Below, one piece after another: positions 52,780-61,640 of a DNA stretch of 64,000 bases. The position numbers and the translations under genes were made by a program. The DNA comes from Catalinimonas alkaloidigena. Its GTDB lineage: Bacteria > Bacteroidota > Bacteroidia > Cytophagales > Flexibacteraceae. The stretch spans positions 310,001-374,000 of the forward strand of contig NZ_FNFO01000004.1 in NCBI RefSeq assembly GCF_900100765.1. Reading direction: 5' to 3'. Under the pieces are notes generated by a model, which saw nothing but the letters and a program-made list of their open reading frames with translations, did no database searches and was not told the DNA's origin. How positions within the stretch are numbered: position 1 is the first letter of the stretch; every line of letters begins with the position of its first letter.

Positions 52780-53925
52780 TTACATTTTTTGCAGAAGCGT
52801 CAGCAACTTGCGGTCGAGTTTCTGGCCGTGCCAGTCTTCGTAATTCACGTCCGCGCGGCCCGAGTTGAGCACACCGAAGTCGCCGCTGAATTCCCAGAGC
52901 GAGAAGCCAATGCCGTTCGTCGATAGGATGTCGAGCACGTCCGAGAACCACGCCAGAAACACGTCGTGTGGTGTTTTGTTCCAGCAACCGCATTCGCCGC
53001 AGTGCACGCCGACGCCCTTTTGCACCAGTTCGATCCAGGGGCGGTAAAAATCCTCCAGCATCTTCCGACTCAGGTACTGATCGCCCACCTGCCCCGGCCA
53101 TTTCGGTTTCGGCTGGCTGGCCGGATCTTTCACGGCCCAGGGAGCCTGGTAGTGCGAGATGATGCCCGGATGGTAGCCCCGGCAACTCTGCCCGATGTTC
53201 AGATCGGTAATTTCGGGAATCACGCTGGTACCGACGTCGTTCCCATCGGCGATCACCAGGTGGTTCGGATTTTCTTTGCGAATGGCTTCCGAAGCGGCCT
53301 TTGCCACCTTCCGGTACACCTGACCGGGCACCGTACTGCGCTGCGAATGCTGGTCGTTCATGTCGGCCCGCATGCTCGGTTCGTTCACCAGATCGAAGCT
53401 GATTTTCTGCGACGACACGTTTTTGTAACGTTTCGCCCACATCGACCAGTGGTAACAGAATGCCTTGAGCGCTTCCGGATCGGTCCAGAGGTTGTAAGGC
53501 TCGTCGAAACCGGCATTGACGCAATAGCCGGGGGCGCGGTGCAGGTTCAAGCTGACGTGCAATCCCCTTTTATGCGCAGCCGACACCAGAGCATCGATCT
53601 TTTCTACCGCTTGTTCGTCGATCTGGTAAACTTCTTCCGGCGTGATGGGCTTCGAACGATCGAACTTCAGATACACCGGATAGGCCATCGGGATGCGGAC
53701 GAAATCAAAGCCCCAGTCGGCCATCCAGTCCAGGTACTGCTCCGGCGTGCCCGGACGCAAGCGCGTCGGGTCGGGCGAGAAAAAATCGAGAAGGTTAAAG
53801 CCTTTCCATTTCGGAAGCGGGTTTCGGGCCTGGGGCGAAGCCAGTGCAGCACTGCCGGCCAGCGTCAGGCCGGCGGTCGCGAGGCTCGCACTCTTCAAAA
53901 AGGTGCGGCGGTTGAGCGTGGTCAT
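52780..53925 (-). CDS. GH5-family glycoside hydrolase with twin-arginine signal
   Basis: A 381-residue enzyme. The N-terminus MTTLNRRTFLKSASLATAGLTLAG is a twin-arginine (Tat) signal (RRTFLK), so it would be exported folded. Catalytic (beta/alpha)8 domain of cellulase family GH5: GFDFVRIPMAYP, LNLHRAPG, the acid/base Glu in FDLVNEPS, and the nucleophile Glu in VHCGECGCWN, then ISLW-type GFSLWEFSGDFGVL. Substrate unknown (beta-glucan, mannan and others are all in GH5). The ATG at 53925 is preferred over the TTG at 53940. It is separate from the PUL and has no transporter genes beside it. Confidence 0.92.
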   Translation of the reverse strand: MTTLNRRTFLKSASLATAGLTLAGSAALASPQARNPLPKWKGFNLLDFFSPDPTRLRPGTPEQYLDWMADWGFDFVRIPMAYPVYLKFDRSKPITPEEVYQIDEQAVEKIDALVSAAHKRGLHVSLNLHRAPGYCVNAGFDEPYNLWTDPEALKAFCYHWSMWAKRYKNVSSQKISFDLVNEPSMRADMNDQHSQRSTVPGQVYRKVAKAASEAIRKENPNHLVIADGNDVGTSVIPEITDLNIGQSCRGYHPGIISHYQAPWAVKDPASQPKPKWPGQVGDQYLSRKMLEDFYRPWIELVQKGVGVHCGECGCWNKTPHDVFLAWFSDVLDILSTNGIGFSLWEFSGDFGVLNSGRADVNYEDWHGQKLDRKLLTLLQKM

Positions 53926-54010
53926 GGGTGGTGAGGTCAAAAAAATGTTGAAGACACCACCAACTTAGCCAAAAAGCGGCTTACGCACGGGACACCGTCG
54001 CTAGAATGGC

Positions 54011-55213
54011 TTATTCTCCTTTCAAGACGCGCAACAACGTGTCGCACTTCAGCTCTGTCTCCTGCCATTCGCGGTCGGGACGAGAATCGGCGGTAATGCC
54101 GGCTCCGGCGTAGAGCGTAGCCTGGCCGGGTTGCAGCTGCATGCAGCGGAGGTGTACGTACAAGCGGGACTCGCCTTCGAGGTGGACAGGCCCCAGAAAA
54201 CCACTGAAAAACTGGCGGTCAAATCCTTCCCGTGTCTGGATGAAGTGCAGCGCGGGCGCTTTGGGCTGCCCGCACACGGCCGAGGTCGGATGCAAGAGCT
54301 CCAGCATTACGGTGCCAAGCTGCGGAAACCGGGTCGCCTGCATGTCGACCGAATAGTCCGTGCGGAGGTGGGTCAGGTGTCCGGCCCGGACGGTGCGTGG
54401 CCCCTCCTCTTCGTACTCGCGCAGGCGGATTCTTTTGAAACAACTGATGATGTAGCGACTCACCAGCGCCTGCTCTTCAATTTCTTTCTGTGCCCAGCGG
54501 ACCTCGTCGAGCGATTGATCCGGCGCCACAGGCTGCGTACCGGCCAGCGCCATGGTATGAAAATGCTGGTCGCGGTCCACGCGCAGCAGCACTTCGGGCG
54601 TGGCACTCATCCAGACACCCTCGCCGGGCAGGTAGAACAGGGAGACGAACGCATCGGCATACTGCCGACACAGGCGCTCGAATGTGTCGAGCACGTCGAA
54701 ATCGTCGGGCAGATCGACCGTTTTGGTACGGGCCAGCACTACTTTGCGAAACGCCCCTGCCCGAATGGCCTCCACGGCGGTGCGCACATGGTCCTGAAAT
54801 GCGCCGGGTGCGGTGGCTTCGGCCGTAGGTGCCTCGGCTTTCGGCAGAGGGGCTTTATGCCGGTGATTTTCTTCCTGAAGTGTCCGGAAAAACGCACGAC
54901 GCGCCGCCGAAGCCGGTAAATCTTCTTCTTCCGGCCACTCGTCCAATTCCGAATGGTAATGAAAATCGGCCCGGACCAGGCGGGTCTGCGTGCCGTCTTC
55001 GTTCAAAAACGGACTCACCCAAAACCCCGCGGGCGTCTCTTCCAGATCGGCCTTGCCAACCTTCGTTTCGCCCGAAAAATCGACGATCAGGTGCTGACGT
55101 GCTTCCTGCGGATGTCGCCAGAGCGCCACCGCGAGGTGGTGTTGCAGGGCGGCCGACCAAAGTTTTTTAAAGGTCTGAAGCTGTACGGAAGGAACGGCGG
55201 TCGTAACTTTCAT
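54011..55213 (-). CDS. Isochorismate synthase (chorismate-binding enzyme)
   Basis: A 400-residue enzyme of the MenF/EntC/DhbC type converting chorismate to isochorismate. Markers: FRKVVLARTKTVDL, MSATPEVLLR, TMALAGTQPV with LDEVRWAQKEIEEQALV, LELLHPTSAVCGQPKAPAL and REGFDRQFFSGFLGPV, ending ITADSRPDREWQETELKCDTLL. In a Bacteroidota host without visible siderophore genes, menaquinone synthesis is the likely pathway (MenF role). A hotdog thioesterase gene lies 71 bases upstream on the same strand, consistent with MenI activity in the same pathway. Confidence 0.92.
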   Translation of the reverse strand: MKVTTAVPSVQLQTFKKLWSAALQHHLAVALWRHPQEARQHLIVDFSGETKVGKADLEETPAGFWVSPFLNEDGTQTRLVRADFHYHSELDEWPEEEDLPASAARRAFFRTLQEENHRHKAPLPKAEAPTAEATAPGAFQDHVRTAVEAIRAGAFRKVVLARTKTVDLPDDFDVLDTFERLCRQYADAFVSLFYLPGEGVWMSATPEVLLRVDRDQHFHTMALAGTQPVAPDQSLDEVRWAQKEIEEQALVSRYIISCFKRIRLREYEEEGPRTVRAGHLTHLRTDYSVDMQATRFPQLGTVMLELLHPTSAVCGQPKAPALHFIQTREGFDRQFFSGFLGPVHLEGESRLYVHLRCMQLQPGQATLYAGAGITADSRPDREWQETELKCDTLLRVLKGE

Positions 55214-55284
55214 AAGAGGGAATGTGCGTTCTTACTGGCACAAACATTCAAAAAATTCTGAAAGTTTATTCTTGCATCATCTTT

Positions 55285-55704
55285 TTAGGATTTCTCCAGG
55301 ACGGCAATCGTAATGCGGCTCACGCAGATCAGGCGTTCCTGTTCGTCCTGAATGCGAATTTCCCAGACTTGTGTGCTTCGTCCGATGTGCAGCGGCCGGG
55401 TGGTGCCGTAGACCCAGCCCGATTTTACGCCCCGGATGTGGTTGGCGTTGATTTCCAGTCCCACACACGCCTGCCGCTTGGGGTCAGTCGTCAGGGCCGC
55501 GGCCACACTCCCCAGCGTTTCGGCCAGCGCCACAGAGGCGCCCCCGTGCAGGAGGCCAAAGGGTTGGTGCGTGCGGTGATCGACTGGCATGCGGGCCGTC
55601 AAAAAATCGGGGCCAATTTCGACGAACTCAATGCCCAGGTGCTCGGCCAGGGTGTTCCGGCCTAGTTCTTGCATCTGAGCTACTGTAACATTTGTAGGGA
55701 ACAT
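55285..55704 (-). CDS. Hotdog-fold thioesterase (PaaI/MenI-like)
   Basis: A 139-residue hotdog thioesterase with the characteristic HQPFGLLHGGASVALAETLGS (Gly-Gly and Glu of the active site), and NANHIRGVKSGWVYG. It fits 1,4-dihydroxy-2-naphthoyl-CoA hydrolase in menaquinone biosynthesis because isochorismate synthase follows, but PaaI-like activity on other CoA esters cannot be excluded. The start is 62 bases from the divergent phosphatase gene. Confidence 0.88.
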   Translation of the reverse strand: MFPTNVTVAQMQELGRNTLAEHLGIEFVEIGPDFLTARMPVDHRTHQPFGLLHGGASVALAETLGSVAAALTTDPKRQACVGLEINANHIRGVKSGWVYGTTRPLHIGRSTQVWEIRIQDEQERLICVSRITIAVLEKS

Positions 55705-55730
55705 CGGCAGTAAAGGTATAGGATTTGCAC

Positions 55731-55738
55731 TATGTTTG
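55731..55738 (+). promoter_or_regulatory. -7 element upstream of the histidine phosphatase gene
   Basis: TATGTTTG matches TAnnTTTG exactly, 28 bases before the ATG at 55767, with no convincing -33 box. Confidence 0.4.
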
Positions 55739-55766
55739 CGGCCGATTTGTTGTAGTACGTAAGTAT

Positions 55767-56402
55767 ATGCAGAAAACGAAAGAAATCTATTTGGTACGCC
55801 ACGGCCAGACCGACTTTAACCTGAAAGGCATTGTGCAGGGCAGCGGCGTCGATTCCGATCTCAATGCGACCGGACAGCAACAAGCCGAAGCTTTTTTTAA
55901 GGCGTATCGCGACATTCCGTTCGACAAGATCTACACGTCCCGGCTGAAGCGCTCGCAGCAGAGCGTCCAGCGGTTTATGGACCTGGGCATTCCGTGGGAA
56001 GCGCACCAGGGCCTGAACGAGATCAACTGGGGGTACCGCGAGGGCAAAGCCATTACGCCGGAAGAGAACGAATACTACTACAGCGTGATCGACGCCTGGA
56101 ACCGGGGCGAAACCACACTGCGGATCGACGGCGGCGAAAGCCCGCAGGACGTGGCCGACCGGCAGCAGCCGGTGCTGGAGCTGATGCTGTCGCGGCCGGA
56201 AGAGGAGCGCATTCTGGTGTGCATGCACGGCCGGGCCATGCGCATTCTGCTCTGCCTGATGCTGCACTACGAACTGCGCTGCATGGATACGTTCGAGCAC
56301 CACAACCTGGGCCTCTACAAACTGAACTACACAGGCAGCATGTTTTCAGTAGAGCGGTACAACGACATCGCGCACCTGCAAAAAGTTAAATCCTTCGGCT
56401 GA
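55767..56402 (+). CDS. Histidine phosphatase family protein
   Basis: A 211-residue phosphoglycerate mutase-like phosphatase: phospho-histidine motif IYLVRHGQTDFN (RHG), substrate region YTSRLKRSQQSVQ, LNEINWGYREGK, and the second catalytic His in ILVCMHGRAMR. Likely a cytosolic phosphatase of broad or unknown specificity rather than a glycolytic mutase. The ATG at 55767 (MQKTKEIYLVRHG) is the normal family start; the upstream extension is not conserved in style. It is 30 bases before an ArsC-like gene. Confidence 0.93.
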   Translation: MQKTKEIYLVRHGQTDFNLKGIVQGSGVDSDLNATGQQQAEAFFKAYRDIPFDKIYTSRLKRSQQSVQRFMDLGIPWEAHQGLNEINWGYREGKAITPEENEYYYSVIDAWNRGETTLRIDGGESPQDVADRQQPVLELMLSRPEEERILVCMHGRAMRILLCLMLHYELRCMDTFEHHNLGLYKLNYTGSMFSVERYNDIAHLQKVKSFG

Positions 56403-56432
56403 TTCTTTCGTACTTAATCCAAAACTGAGTTT

Positions 56433-56810
56433 ATGGAGAAAGACGAAAAAACTTTAAAGATCTACCATTACCCCGACGAATCGCAGGTAATCCCCAAAAT
56501 ATTGCCGTACGCGCACATCATCAGCAATCACGTGCAGGAGATCGACGTACGCAAGCAGCCCGTCACCGAGACGCAAATTGCCGAACTGATGTCCATGCTC
56601 CCCTCGGGAACGTCGGTGCGCGACATCATCAACGACAAAAGTGACCTCTACAAGGAGAAGTATGCCGAAAGCGACCTTTCCGACGACGAGTGGATCAAAG
56701 TACTGGCCCACACGCCGGAACTGTGGTCGATCATTGCCGTACGCGGCAACCGGGCGGTGCTGGTGCGTTACGAAAACGACATTGAGCAGTTGAACGAAAA
56801 CCGGCCCTGA
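56433..56810 (+). CDS. ArsC/Spx-like thioredoxin-fold protein without the catalytic cysteine
   Basis: A 125-residue protein with the ArsC layout: beta strand LKIYHYPDESQVIPKILPYAH (the position of the usual YHNPRCSKS has YHYPDESQV, with no Cys), VQEIDVRKQPVTETQIAELMSML, the VRDIINDKSDLYKEKYAESDLSDDEWIKVLAHTPELW block, and IIAVRGNRAVLVRYENDI, which matches the IVVKGDKAVIGRP end of ArsC. There is no cysteine anywhere in the protein, so arsenate reduction is ruled out. A binding or regulatory role is more likely. It ends before a terminator. Confidence 0.78.
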   Translation: MEKDEKTLKIYHYPDESQVIPKILPYAHIISNHVQEIDVRKQPVTETQIAELMSMLPSGTSVRDIINDKSDLYKEKYAESDLSDDEWIKVLAHTPELWSIIAVRGNRAVLVRYENDIEQLNENRP

Positions 56811-56841
56811 TCCGGCAGCGCATCCTGGAAAATAACGTTGT

Positions 56842-56867
56842 ACCCTCCGCCCACGCGGAGGGTTTTT
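56842..56867 (+). terminator. Rho-independent terminator
   Basis: ACCCTCCGC (56842-56850), loop CCAC, GCGGAGGGT (56855-56863) followed by T's to 56867. Seventeen bases later the cupin gene starts, so that gene probably depends on read-through or its own promoter. Confidence 0.9.
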
Positions 56868-56883
56868 CTTTACCTTACGTTCG

Positions 56884-57243
56884 ATGGAAAAGATTAACCT
56901 GGACGACAAATTAGCGCAGATCCACGCGCACTGGCAGCCCCATCTGGTAGGCGAACTCAACGGGCAGCATGTAAAATTGGCGAAGCTGAAGGGCGAATTC
57001 GTCTGGCATCACCACGAGGCGGAAGACGAACTGTTTCTGGTGGTACGAGGCACCCTGGAAATGCATTTCCGCGACCGCACGGTCGAGCTGCACGCCGGCG
57101 AGATGCTCATCGTTCCGCGGGGCGTCGAACATCGCCCGGTGGCACCTGAGGAGGTCGAGATAATGCTCTTCGAACCCGCCAGTACCCTCAACACGGGCAA
57201 CGTCCGCAACGAACGCACAGTCGATCACCTGAAACGACTATAG
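56884..57243 (+). CDS. Small cupin-domain protein
   Basis: A 119-residue single-domain cupin. The metal-binding pattern is visible: FVWHHHEAEDELFLVVRGTLEMHF (H-x-H...E) and LIVPRGVEHRPVAP (second motif with His). Cytosolic, enzyme or sugar/metal sensor; function unknown. Ends six bases past the stop end of a small membrane protein gene on the other strand. Confidence 0.9.
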   Translation: MEKINLDDKLAQIHAHWQPHLVGELNGQHVKLAKLKGEFVWHHHEAEDELFLVVRGTLEMHFRDRTVELHAGEMLIVPRGVEHRPVAPEEVEIMLFEPASTLNTGNVRNERTVDHLKRL

Positions 57244-57453
57244 CCGCCTTGATTCGGGAGCAGAAGCTGTACCACACGTCTGAACTGTCGTACCGGCGGC
57301 TTTCGCGGCCTGCCGGATCAGTTGCAGCGAACTGAACGCCAGGAGCGGCAGCAGAATGATGGTAAAAAAGGTCGGAGCTGAAAACAGCGCCGCCAGGAGG
57401 ATGGCCGTGGCCCACAACAGTGCAGAAGCGAGGTGCAGTTTTTTGAAATTCAT
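57238..57453 (-). CDS. 71-aa membrane protein of unknown function
   Basis: Starts at the ATG at 57453 (MNFKKLHLASALLWATAILLAALF). Two hydrophobic helices, about 8-24 and 27-44, and a hydrophilic tail. The longer frame adds a non-Met start that is unlikely. Similar two-helix proteins are common in Bacteroidota, but it is not recognised as a family. Overlaps the cupin gene by 6 bases at the stop ends. Confidence 0.5.
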   Translation of the reverse strand: MNFKKLHLASALLWATAILLAALFSAPTFFTIILLPLLAFSSLQLIRQAAKAAGTTVQTCGTASAPESRRL

Positions 57454-57616
57454 GTGACCAAGTTTTGGTGTGGCTCCAAGGTAGGCAATCGGTAAAGAAA
57501 TCGCCGCCACAGAGGGACAAGCGGCACAAGCCGCCTACCGACGGCAAAAGTCACTGGCCTTCGTAGTGGGTTAAGACCATCGTTCTACTACTTCCGCGAA
57601 AGCATTGAACCTGCGT

Positions 57617-57656
57617 TCAAAAAGTGCGGCACCTACTACCGCAGGTGCCGCACTTT
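57617..57656 (-). terminator. Terminator of the TonB receptor/TPR/SnoaL-like operon
   Basis: AAAGTGCGGCACCT (57621-57634) pairs perfectly with AGGTGCCGCACTTT (57643-57656), loop of 8. Read on the minus strand the stem is followed by a T-run at 57620-57617, just after the stop of the SnoaL-like gene. Confidence 0.85.
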
Positions 57657-57663
57657 CTATTGT

Positions 57664-58125
57664 TCAGGCCAGCCGCAAGGCGTTCCGCAGCCGATGAAAG
57701 ACGCCGGGGGGCTGAATCCGTACGTTATGAAAGGCCGTAATCTTCCAGCCGTCGTCCTGCCGTACTACCACACTGGTGTTCAGCGATTCGCGTCGGGTGG
57801 AGGGCTTCCGTTGCCATCGCAGTTGCACTGTGCCCGTCCCGTGCACGAGGGCCAAGTCGGGCGACAGGAAACGAATCTGGCGGACGCGCCCCTGCAACCT
57901 AGAACCGCGCAGAAGGCCCCGAAATAGTTTTTCGTGTGCCTCCCGATGGGCCTTTTGCCCCTTCAGGTGCTGCCCGGCGAACGTGACGTAGTCGCAGTCG
58001 TGCGTGAAGTAAGACGCAAACCGCTGGGCGTCGCCCCGGTTCCAGGCATCGGCCAGGTGATCGAACAGTTCGATCAGTTGGGTTTCGTCGGGCGTGGCGA
58101 TCATGCGAAGCAAGGTGGCTTTCAT
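57664..58125 (-). CDS. SnoaL-like/DUF4440 protein (SgcJ/EcaC-type)
   Basis: A 153-residue NTF2-fold protein: FDHLADAWNRGDAQRFASYFTHDCDYVTFAGQHLKG at the start, then LVHGTGTVQLRW and TSVVVRQDDGWKITAFHNVRI, the DUF4440/SgcJ signature. Cytosolic, function unknown. Its start is 19 bases after the TPR gene stop. Confidence 0.88.
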   Translation of the reverse strand: MKATLLRMIATPDETQLIELFDHLADAWNRGDAQRFASYFTHDCDYVTFAGQHLKGQKAHREAHEKLFRGLLRGSRLQGRVRQIRFLSPDLALVHGTGTVQLRWQRKPSTRRESLNTSVVVRQDDGWKITAFHNVRIQPPGVFHRLRNALRLA

Positions 58126-58144
58126 CGGCTCCAGAACTTTACGA

Positions 58145-58783
58145 TTACGACTGGCAGTATTTCAGGTATTCCGTGTTGGGCCATTCGCCCCACGAAGGGT
58201 CCGTGATGTCGTCGTCGGGTTCCTGCTGGAACAAGGTCGCTGCCTTTTCGAAGTAAGGCAAGGCGGCTTTCTTCCCGCCACCGAACTGCTCCGGGGTGTA
58301 CAGCAGACTAACGCCTTGCAGGTAATAGATGCGCGGGTTATCTTCTTTCAGTTTTTTGGCCTTCTTCAGGTTCTGCTCAAATTCCTTTCCGTACTGCTGC
58401 CAGCGGTTTTCCGGATCGACTCCGATACGCGTGGAGGCAATCATCGCGGCCAGCACAAAATTCTCGTCCTGGTCAGGGGTCAGCGCCTGGGCTTTGGTCA
58501 GGTACTGATCGGCCTGGTCGAGGTACTGATCTTTTTTGATGGGGTCCGTCTCCATGGCGCCGAGCAGCGCTTTGCTGTACGCGGCGTAGTACGGCGCGGC
58601 CCACTGGTCGGCAAACTTGTTGGCGATCAGTTCGAGGCGGTTGCTGGCCGCCAGCCGTTCCTGAAGTTCCTGTGCTCGCTGAAAGGTCGTCACGGTCTTT
58701 TCGAGGGTTGCTTTGAAATCCTGGGCCAGTGCACTGTGGGCTACCAGCACCAGAAGCGTGAGGAAAATTCCTGTTTTTTTCAT
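58145..58783 (-). CDS. Exported TPR-like protein linked to the TonB receptor
   Basis: A 212-residue periplasmic protein (signal ILTLLVLVAHSALAQ). Helical, with a TPR-like arrangement: LELIANKFADQWAAPYYAAYSKALL, DQYLDQADQYLTKAQAL, RIYYLQGVSLLYTPEQFGGGKKAALPYFEKAATLF, ending with the motif P-x-WG-x4-EYLKYC. Proteins with this ending typically sit directly downstream of a TonB receptor gene in Bacteroidota; the role is not established. It starts 12 bases after the receptor stop. Confidence 0.82.
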   Translation of the reverse strand: MKKTGIFLTLLVLVAHSALAQDFKATLEKTVTTFQRAQELQERLAASNRLELIANKFADQWAAPYYAAYSKALLGAMETDPIKKDQYLDQADQYLTKAQALTPDQDENFVLAAMIASTRIGVDPENRWQQYGKEFEQNLKKAKKLKEDNPRIYYLQGVSLLYTPEQFGGGKKAALPYFEKAATLFQQEPDDDITDPSWGEWPNTEYLKYCQS

Positions 58784-58795
58784 GAGATTGGAGGA

Positions 58796-61015
58796 TTAGA
58801 GTTCGTCTTTGTTAAATGCAGAAAGGGAAATGTTGACGCCCACAAACAGCGAGCGGTACAGCAGCGGCTGGATGGCGTAGCGCTCCTGCCCTTCGTTGGC
58901 GTACCGGTAACCGAAAATATTTTTGCGGTTGGTGATGTTGTCGAACGAGAGGTAGAAGACGGTAAAGAAGTTGTCGATGGTGGTGAGGTAGGCCGCGTTC
59001 AGCGCCAGGTTGTGGTAGTCGGGCGTGCGGTCGCTCAGGAAGTCCGGGCTGTCGGGTCGGTAGTAGGGCCGCCCGCTGGAGTAGTTGTAACTCCCCCCCA
59101 CAAAGAGTTTGAGTGACTCAATGTAGTACTTCAGGATTACGTTCAGGTTGTGGTTGGAGACAAACGTGGGCGTCGCCGCTTCCGGAAAGTTCTCGTACAA
59201 CCGCTTGGTATCCACCAGACTGTACGACAGCCAGTATTCCAGATTTTTGACGGAGGCTTTGTCGCGCCAGAAGAAGTCGATCCCCTGGGCGTAGCCGGTC
59301 CCGGCGTTGTTATACTCCCACCACACGTAGCGGTAGGGATTGGGATCGTACGACGGCGCCTGCTCGCGGATCAGCTGCTGGTAATCTTTATAATACGCTT
59401 CGACACGAAAGGTCCGGTCGTCGCGCATCCACTGGTAGTTGGCGATGTAGTGCATCGCCTTCTGGAAACGCAGATCAGTCACCGCCGGGGTGCTCAGGTA
59501 AGGCTGCCCCGCCGCCAGCAGATACCGGTTGCCGGGATTCTGAAAGAACAGCCCGCCCGCCGCCGACACCTGACTGTGGTCGCCGGTCATGACGGCCAGC
59601 GACAACCGCGGCCCCACGTTCTGCCGGTCCAACAGGGTACTCCGTTCGGCCCGGACGCCCGGCTTCACGGCCAGCCAACGCCGAGGTTTCCACTCGGCTT
59701 CAGCGTAGGCCGCCCAGAGGTGTTCCTGAAAACCCGACTGCAACGTATCGTACGTCTGCTGGTACCGGAAGCGCTGCCACTCCACCCCTGCCACCACATG
59801 CACCGCTTCGGAGGCATCGTAGGCGACCTCGCCCCGGTACTGCGCGCGCCAGTCGCGGTTACGCGCCGGTACGCTCCCCTGCCGGATGTCGTCTCGGTTG
59901 TAACTGAGGGAGGCAGCCGTGAACAGCGACCACTTTGCGCTGAGTGCTTCGCGGTACGAAGCATTTGCGTAGGAGTTGTGGTTGGTGAGGCCGAACCGCA
60001 CCCACGTGCCCGGCTCGGCCGGGTTGGGAATCGTGATGCAGCTCTGGGTAACGCTGTACATCGCCATCACCTTCAGCAAGCCGGTATCGCCCCGCTTCCA
60101 GAGCCACCGCGCCGAGCCGTTGCCGCCCTGCGGAATTTTGTAGAAGTCGAAATTGGTCGGGATGACTTTGAGAAAGGGCGCCAGGTTGGTGTAGCCTGCC
60201 GTCACCTCTACCGCCTGGTTTTCCCACAGTTTCGCTGCCGAGGCGGAAAGTCCCGCCTGGTTGAGGCCGAAGCTGACGGTACTTTCTTCGGGCAGGTCGA
60301 GCGTGCTCAGTTCCAGCACCGACGAGAGCGCCTGCCCGTAACGCGCGCTGTACCCGCCACTGCTGAACGAAATGCCTTTGAACTGGAACGGTGAAAAGCG
60401 ACTCCGTTGTGCCACGCCGGGCACATTGCTCTGGAAGGCGTTCTGCACCACCATGCCGTCGATGATCGTCAGGCTTTCGCTGGCGTCGCCGCCCCGCACG
60501 AACAGCCCCGTCTGGTCGCCGGTCCGTTGCGTGCCCGGAAGCGTCTGAATCGCCGCAGCAATGTCGGCCCCCGCCCCGGCCGTCGAGGCAATGTCGAGTG
60601 GACGCATCAGCGCCACTTTGCCGTCGCTATTCGCCTCAAAGCTGCCGGCCGCAATTACCACTTCGTTCAGGCTGTTGACCGACTCCCGCAGCTTCACCGG
60701 TATTTCCTGCGTGCCATCGGTGAGTTGCACGGGAAGGTTGAGAGTTTCAAATCCCAGGCTGGACACTACCAGCACCTGCGCGCCTTGCTCTTCGGTCTGA
60801 AACGCAAAACGCCCCTCCGCATCGGTCGAGGCCCCGTCTAGTGTATTGAGCAGATAGACGTTCGCGCCCACCAGCACTTCGCCCTGCGGGTCGGTCACTT
60901 TTCCGGAGAGGGTGGTCTGTGCCCAGCCCGTGGCGGCAACTAGCGAAAAACTCAGCCAGAGGCCGATGCGCAAAGCGCGTGAACAAGCGCGAACAAATGG
61001 GCGAGGCGGTGTCAT
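58796..61015 (-). CDS. TonB-dependent outer-membrane receptor
   Basis: A 739-residue receptor starting at the ATG at 61015; the longer frame starts only with GTG at 61084. Signal peptide (LWLSFSLVAATGWAQ), carboxypeptidase-regulatory domain (LSGKVTDPQGEVLVGANVYL), plug (GADIAAAIQTLPGTQRTGDQTGLFVRGGDASESLTIIDGMVV), and a beta-barrel ending SLFVGVNISLSAFNKDEL. It is not SusC-length and no SusD partner follows, so a small ligand such as a metal chelate, vitamin or peptide is more likely than a glycan. Heads an operon with the TPR-like and SnoaL-like genes. Confidence 0.93.
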   Translation of the reverse strand: MTPPRPFVRACSRALRIGLWLSFSLVAATGWAQTTLSGKVTDPQGEVLVGANVYLLNTLDGASTDAEGRFAFQTEEQGAQVLVVSSLGFETLNLPVQLTDGTQEIPVKLRESVNSLNEVVIAAGSFEANSDGKVALMRPLDIASTAGAGADIAAAIQTLPGTQRTGDQTGLFVRGGDASESLTIIDGMVVQNAFQSNVPGVAQRSRFSPFQFKGISFSSGGYSARYGQALSSVLELSTLDLPEESTVSFGLNQAGLSASAAKLWENQAVEVTAGYTNLAPFLKVIPTNFDFYKIPQGGNGSARWLWKRGDTGLLKVMAMYSVTQSCITIPNPAEPGTWVRFGLTNHNSYANASYREALSAKWSLFTAASLSYNRDDIRQGSVPARNRDWRAQYRGEVAYDASEAVHVVAGVEWQRFRYQQTYDTLQSGFQEHLWAAYAEAEWKPRRWLAVKPGVRAERSTLLDRQNVGPRLSLAVMTGDHSQVSAAGGLFFQNPGNRYLLAAGQPYLSTPAVTDLRFQKAMHYIANYQWMRDDRTFRVEAYYKDYQQLIREQAPSYDPNPYRYVWWEYNNAGTGYAQGIDFFWRDKASVKNLEYWLSYSLVDTKRLYENFPEAATPTFVSNHNLNVILKYYIESLKLFVGGSYNYSSGRPYYRPDSPDFLSDRTPDYHNLALNAAYLTTIDNFFTVFYLSFDNITNRKNIFGYRYANEGQERYAIQPLLYRSLFVGVNISLSAFNKDEL

Positions 61016-61640
61016 AACGGAAGGGGATTGAGGACAGCGGAAGCGCTGTAGGGACAAACGATGCTTCGAAAATAGGAACCCCACCAGCGCACTTCAATGC
61101 AGGTGGGGTCAGCGGGCGAGAGGTTCCGGTAAACGGCGAAAAGATCCGGTGAAATTGTCACCGGTCGATTTTGGGGATAAGCGGGGAAGGGATGAAAACC
61201 GAGCCGGTTGAACAGAGAGCAGGAGCGTGAATGATGCTTCCTCGTTCCTGATCTGTTGCAGCACGTATTCTTGATGAGGGCATCCGGCTTTCCAGGTCAT
61301 GCGTGCGCGTGCGACCTCCGACCTCAGCACGGAACCGTTTCTGTACTTCTTATCTCTATTGGGATGTGGATGCGGCGGCAAAGTCCCTTTTATTATTATA
61401 AGGAACCTGATTTTCAAGGAGATAGAGAAAAGGAGCGACTGCCTTCCCAAGTTGTATCGTAGTGATCAAACAGAAAGATAGTATTACTATCATAAAAAAT
61501 AGCCAATACATCAAGTTGTAGAGCCGCTTATCAAATCCGGCTGGGATTCGGATGCTGCCGCCCCTACTTTTGGTTCATGCTTCGGGACAATGCAAGGCAC
61601 CCGGACAAAAAACAGATTAAAAAACTTAACCCGATAAACC
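61016..61640. other. Intergenic region between divergent genes
   Basis: No credible gene in 625 bases; the open frames present lack a signal peptide, sensible composition or start. A palindrome GATAGT-ATT-ACTATC (61477-61491) lies in an AT-rich stretch. No exact -7 box was found for the TonB receptor on the minus strand. Confidence 0.55.
61565..61572 (+). promoter_or_regulatory. -7 element upstream of the PspC-domain gene
   Basis: TACTTTTG, exact TAnnTTTG match, 68 bases before the ATG at 61641. No -33 TTG at normal spacing. Confidence 0.4.

Noticed and set aside
61109-61450. 113-residue open frame on the minus strand upstream of the TonB receptor
   Set aside because: No protein-like motif or signal peptide, low-complexity start, and composition unlike neighbouring genes.
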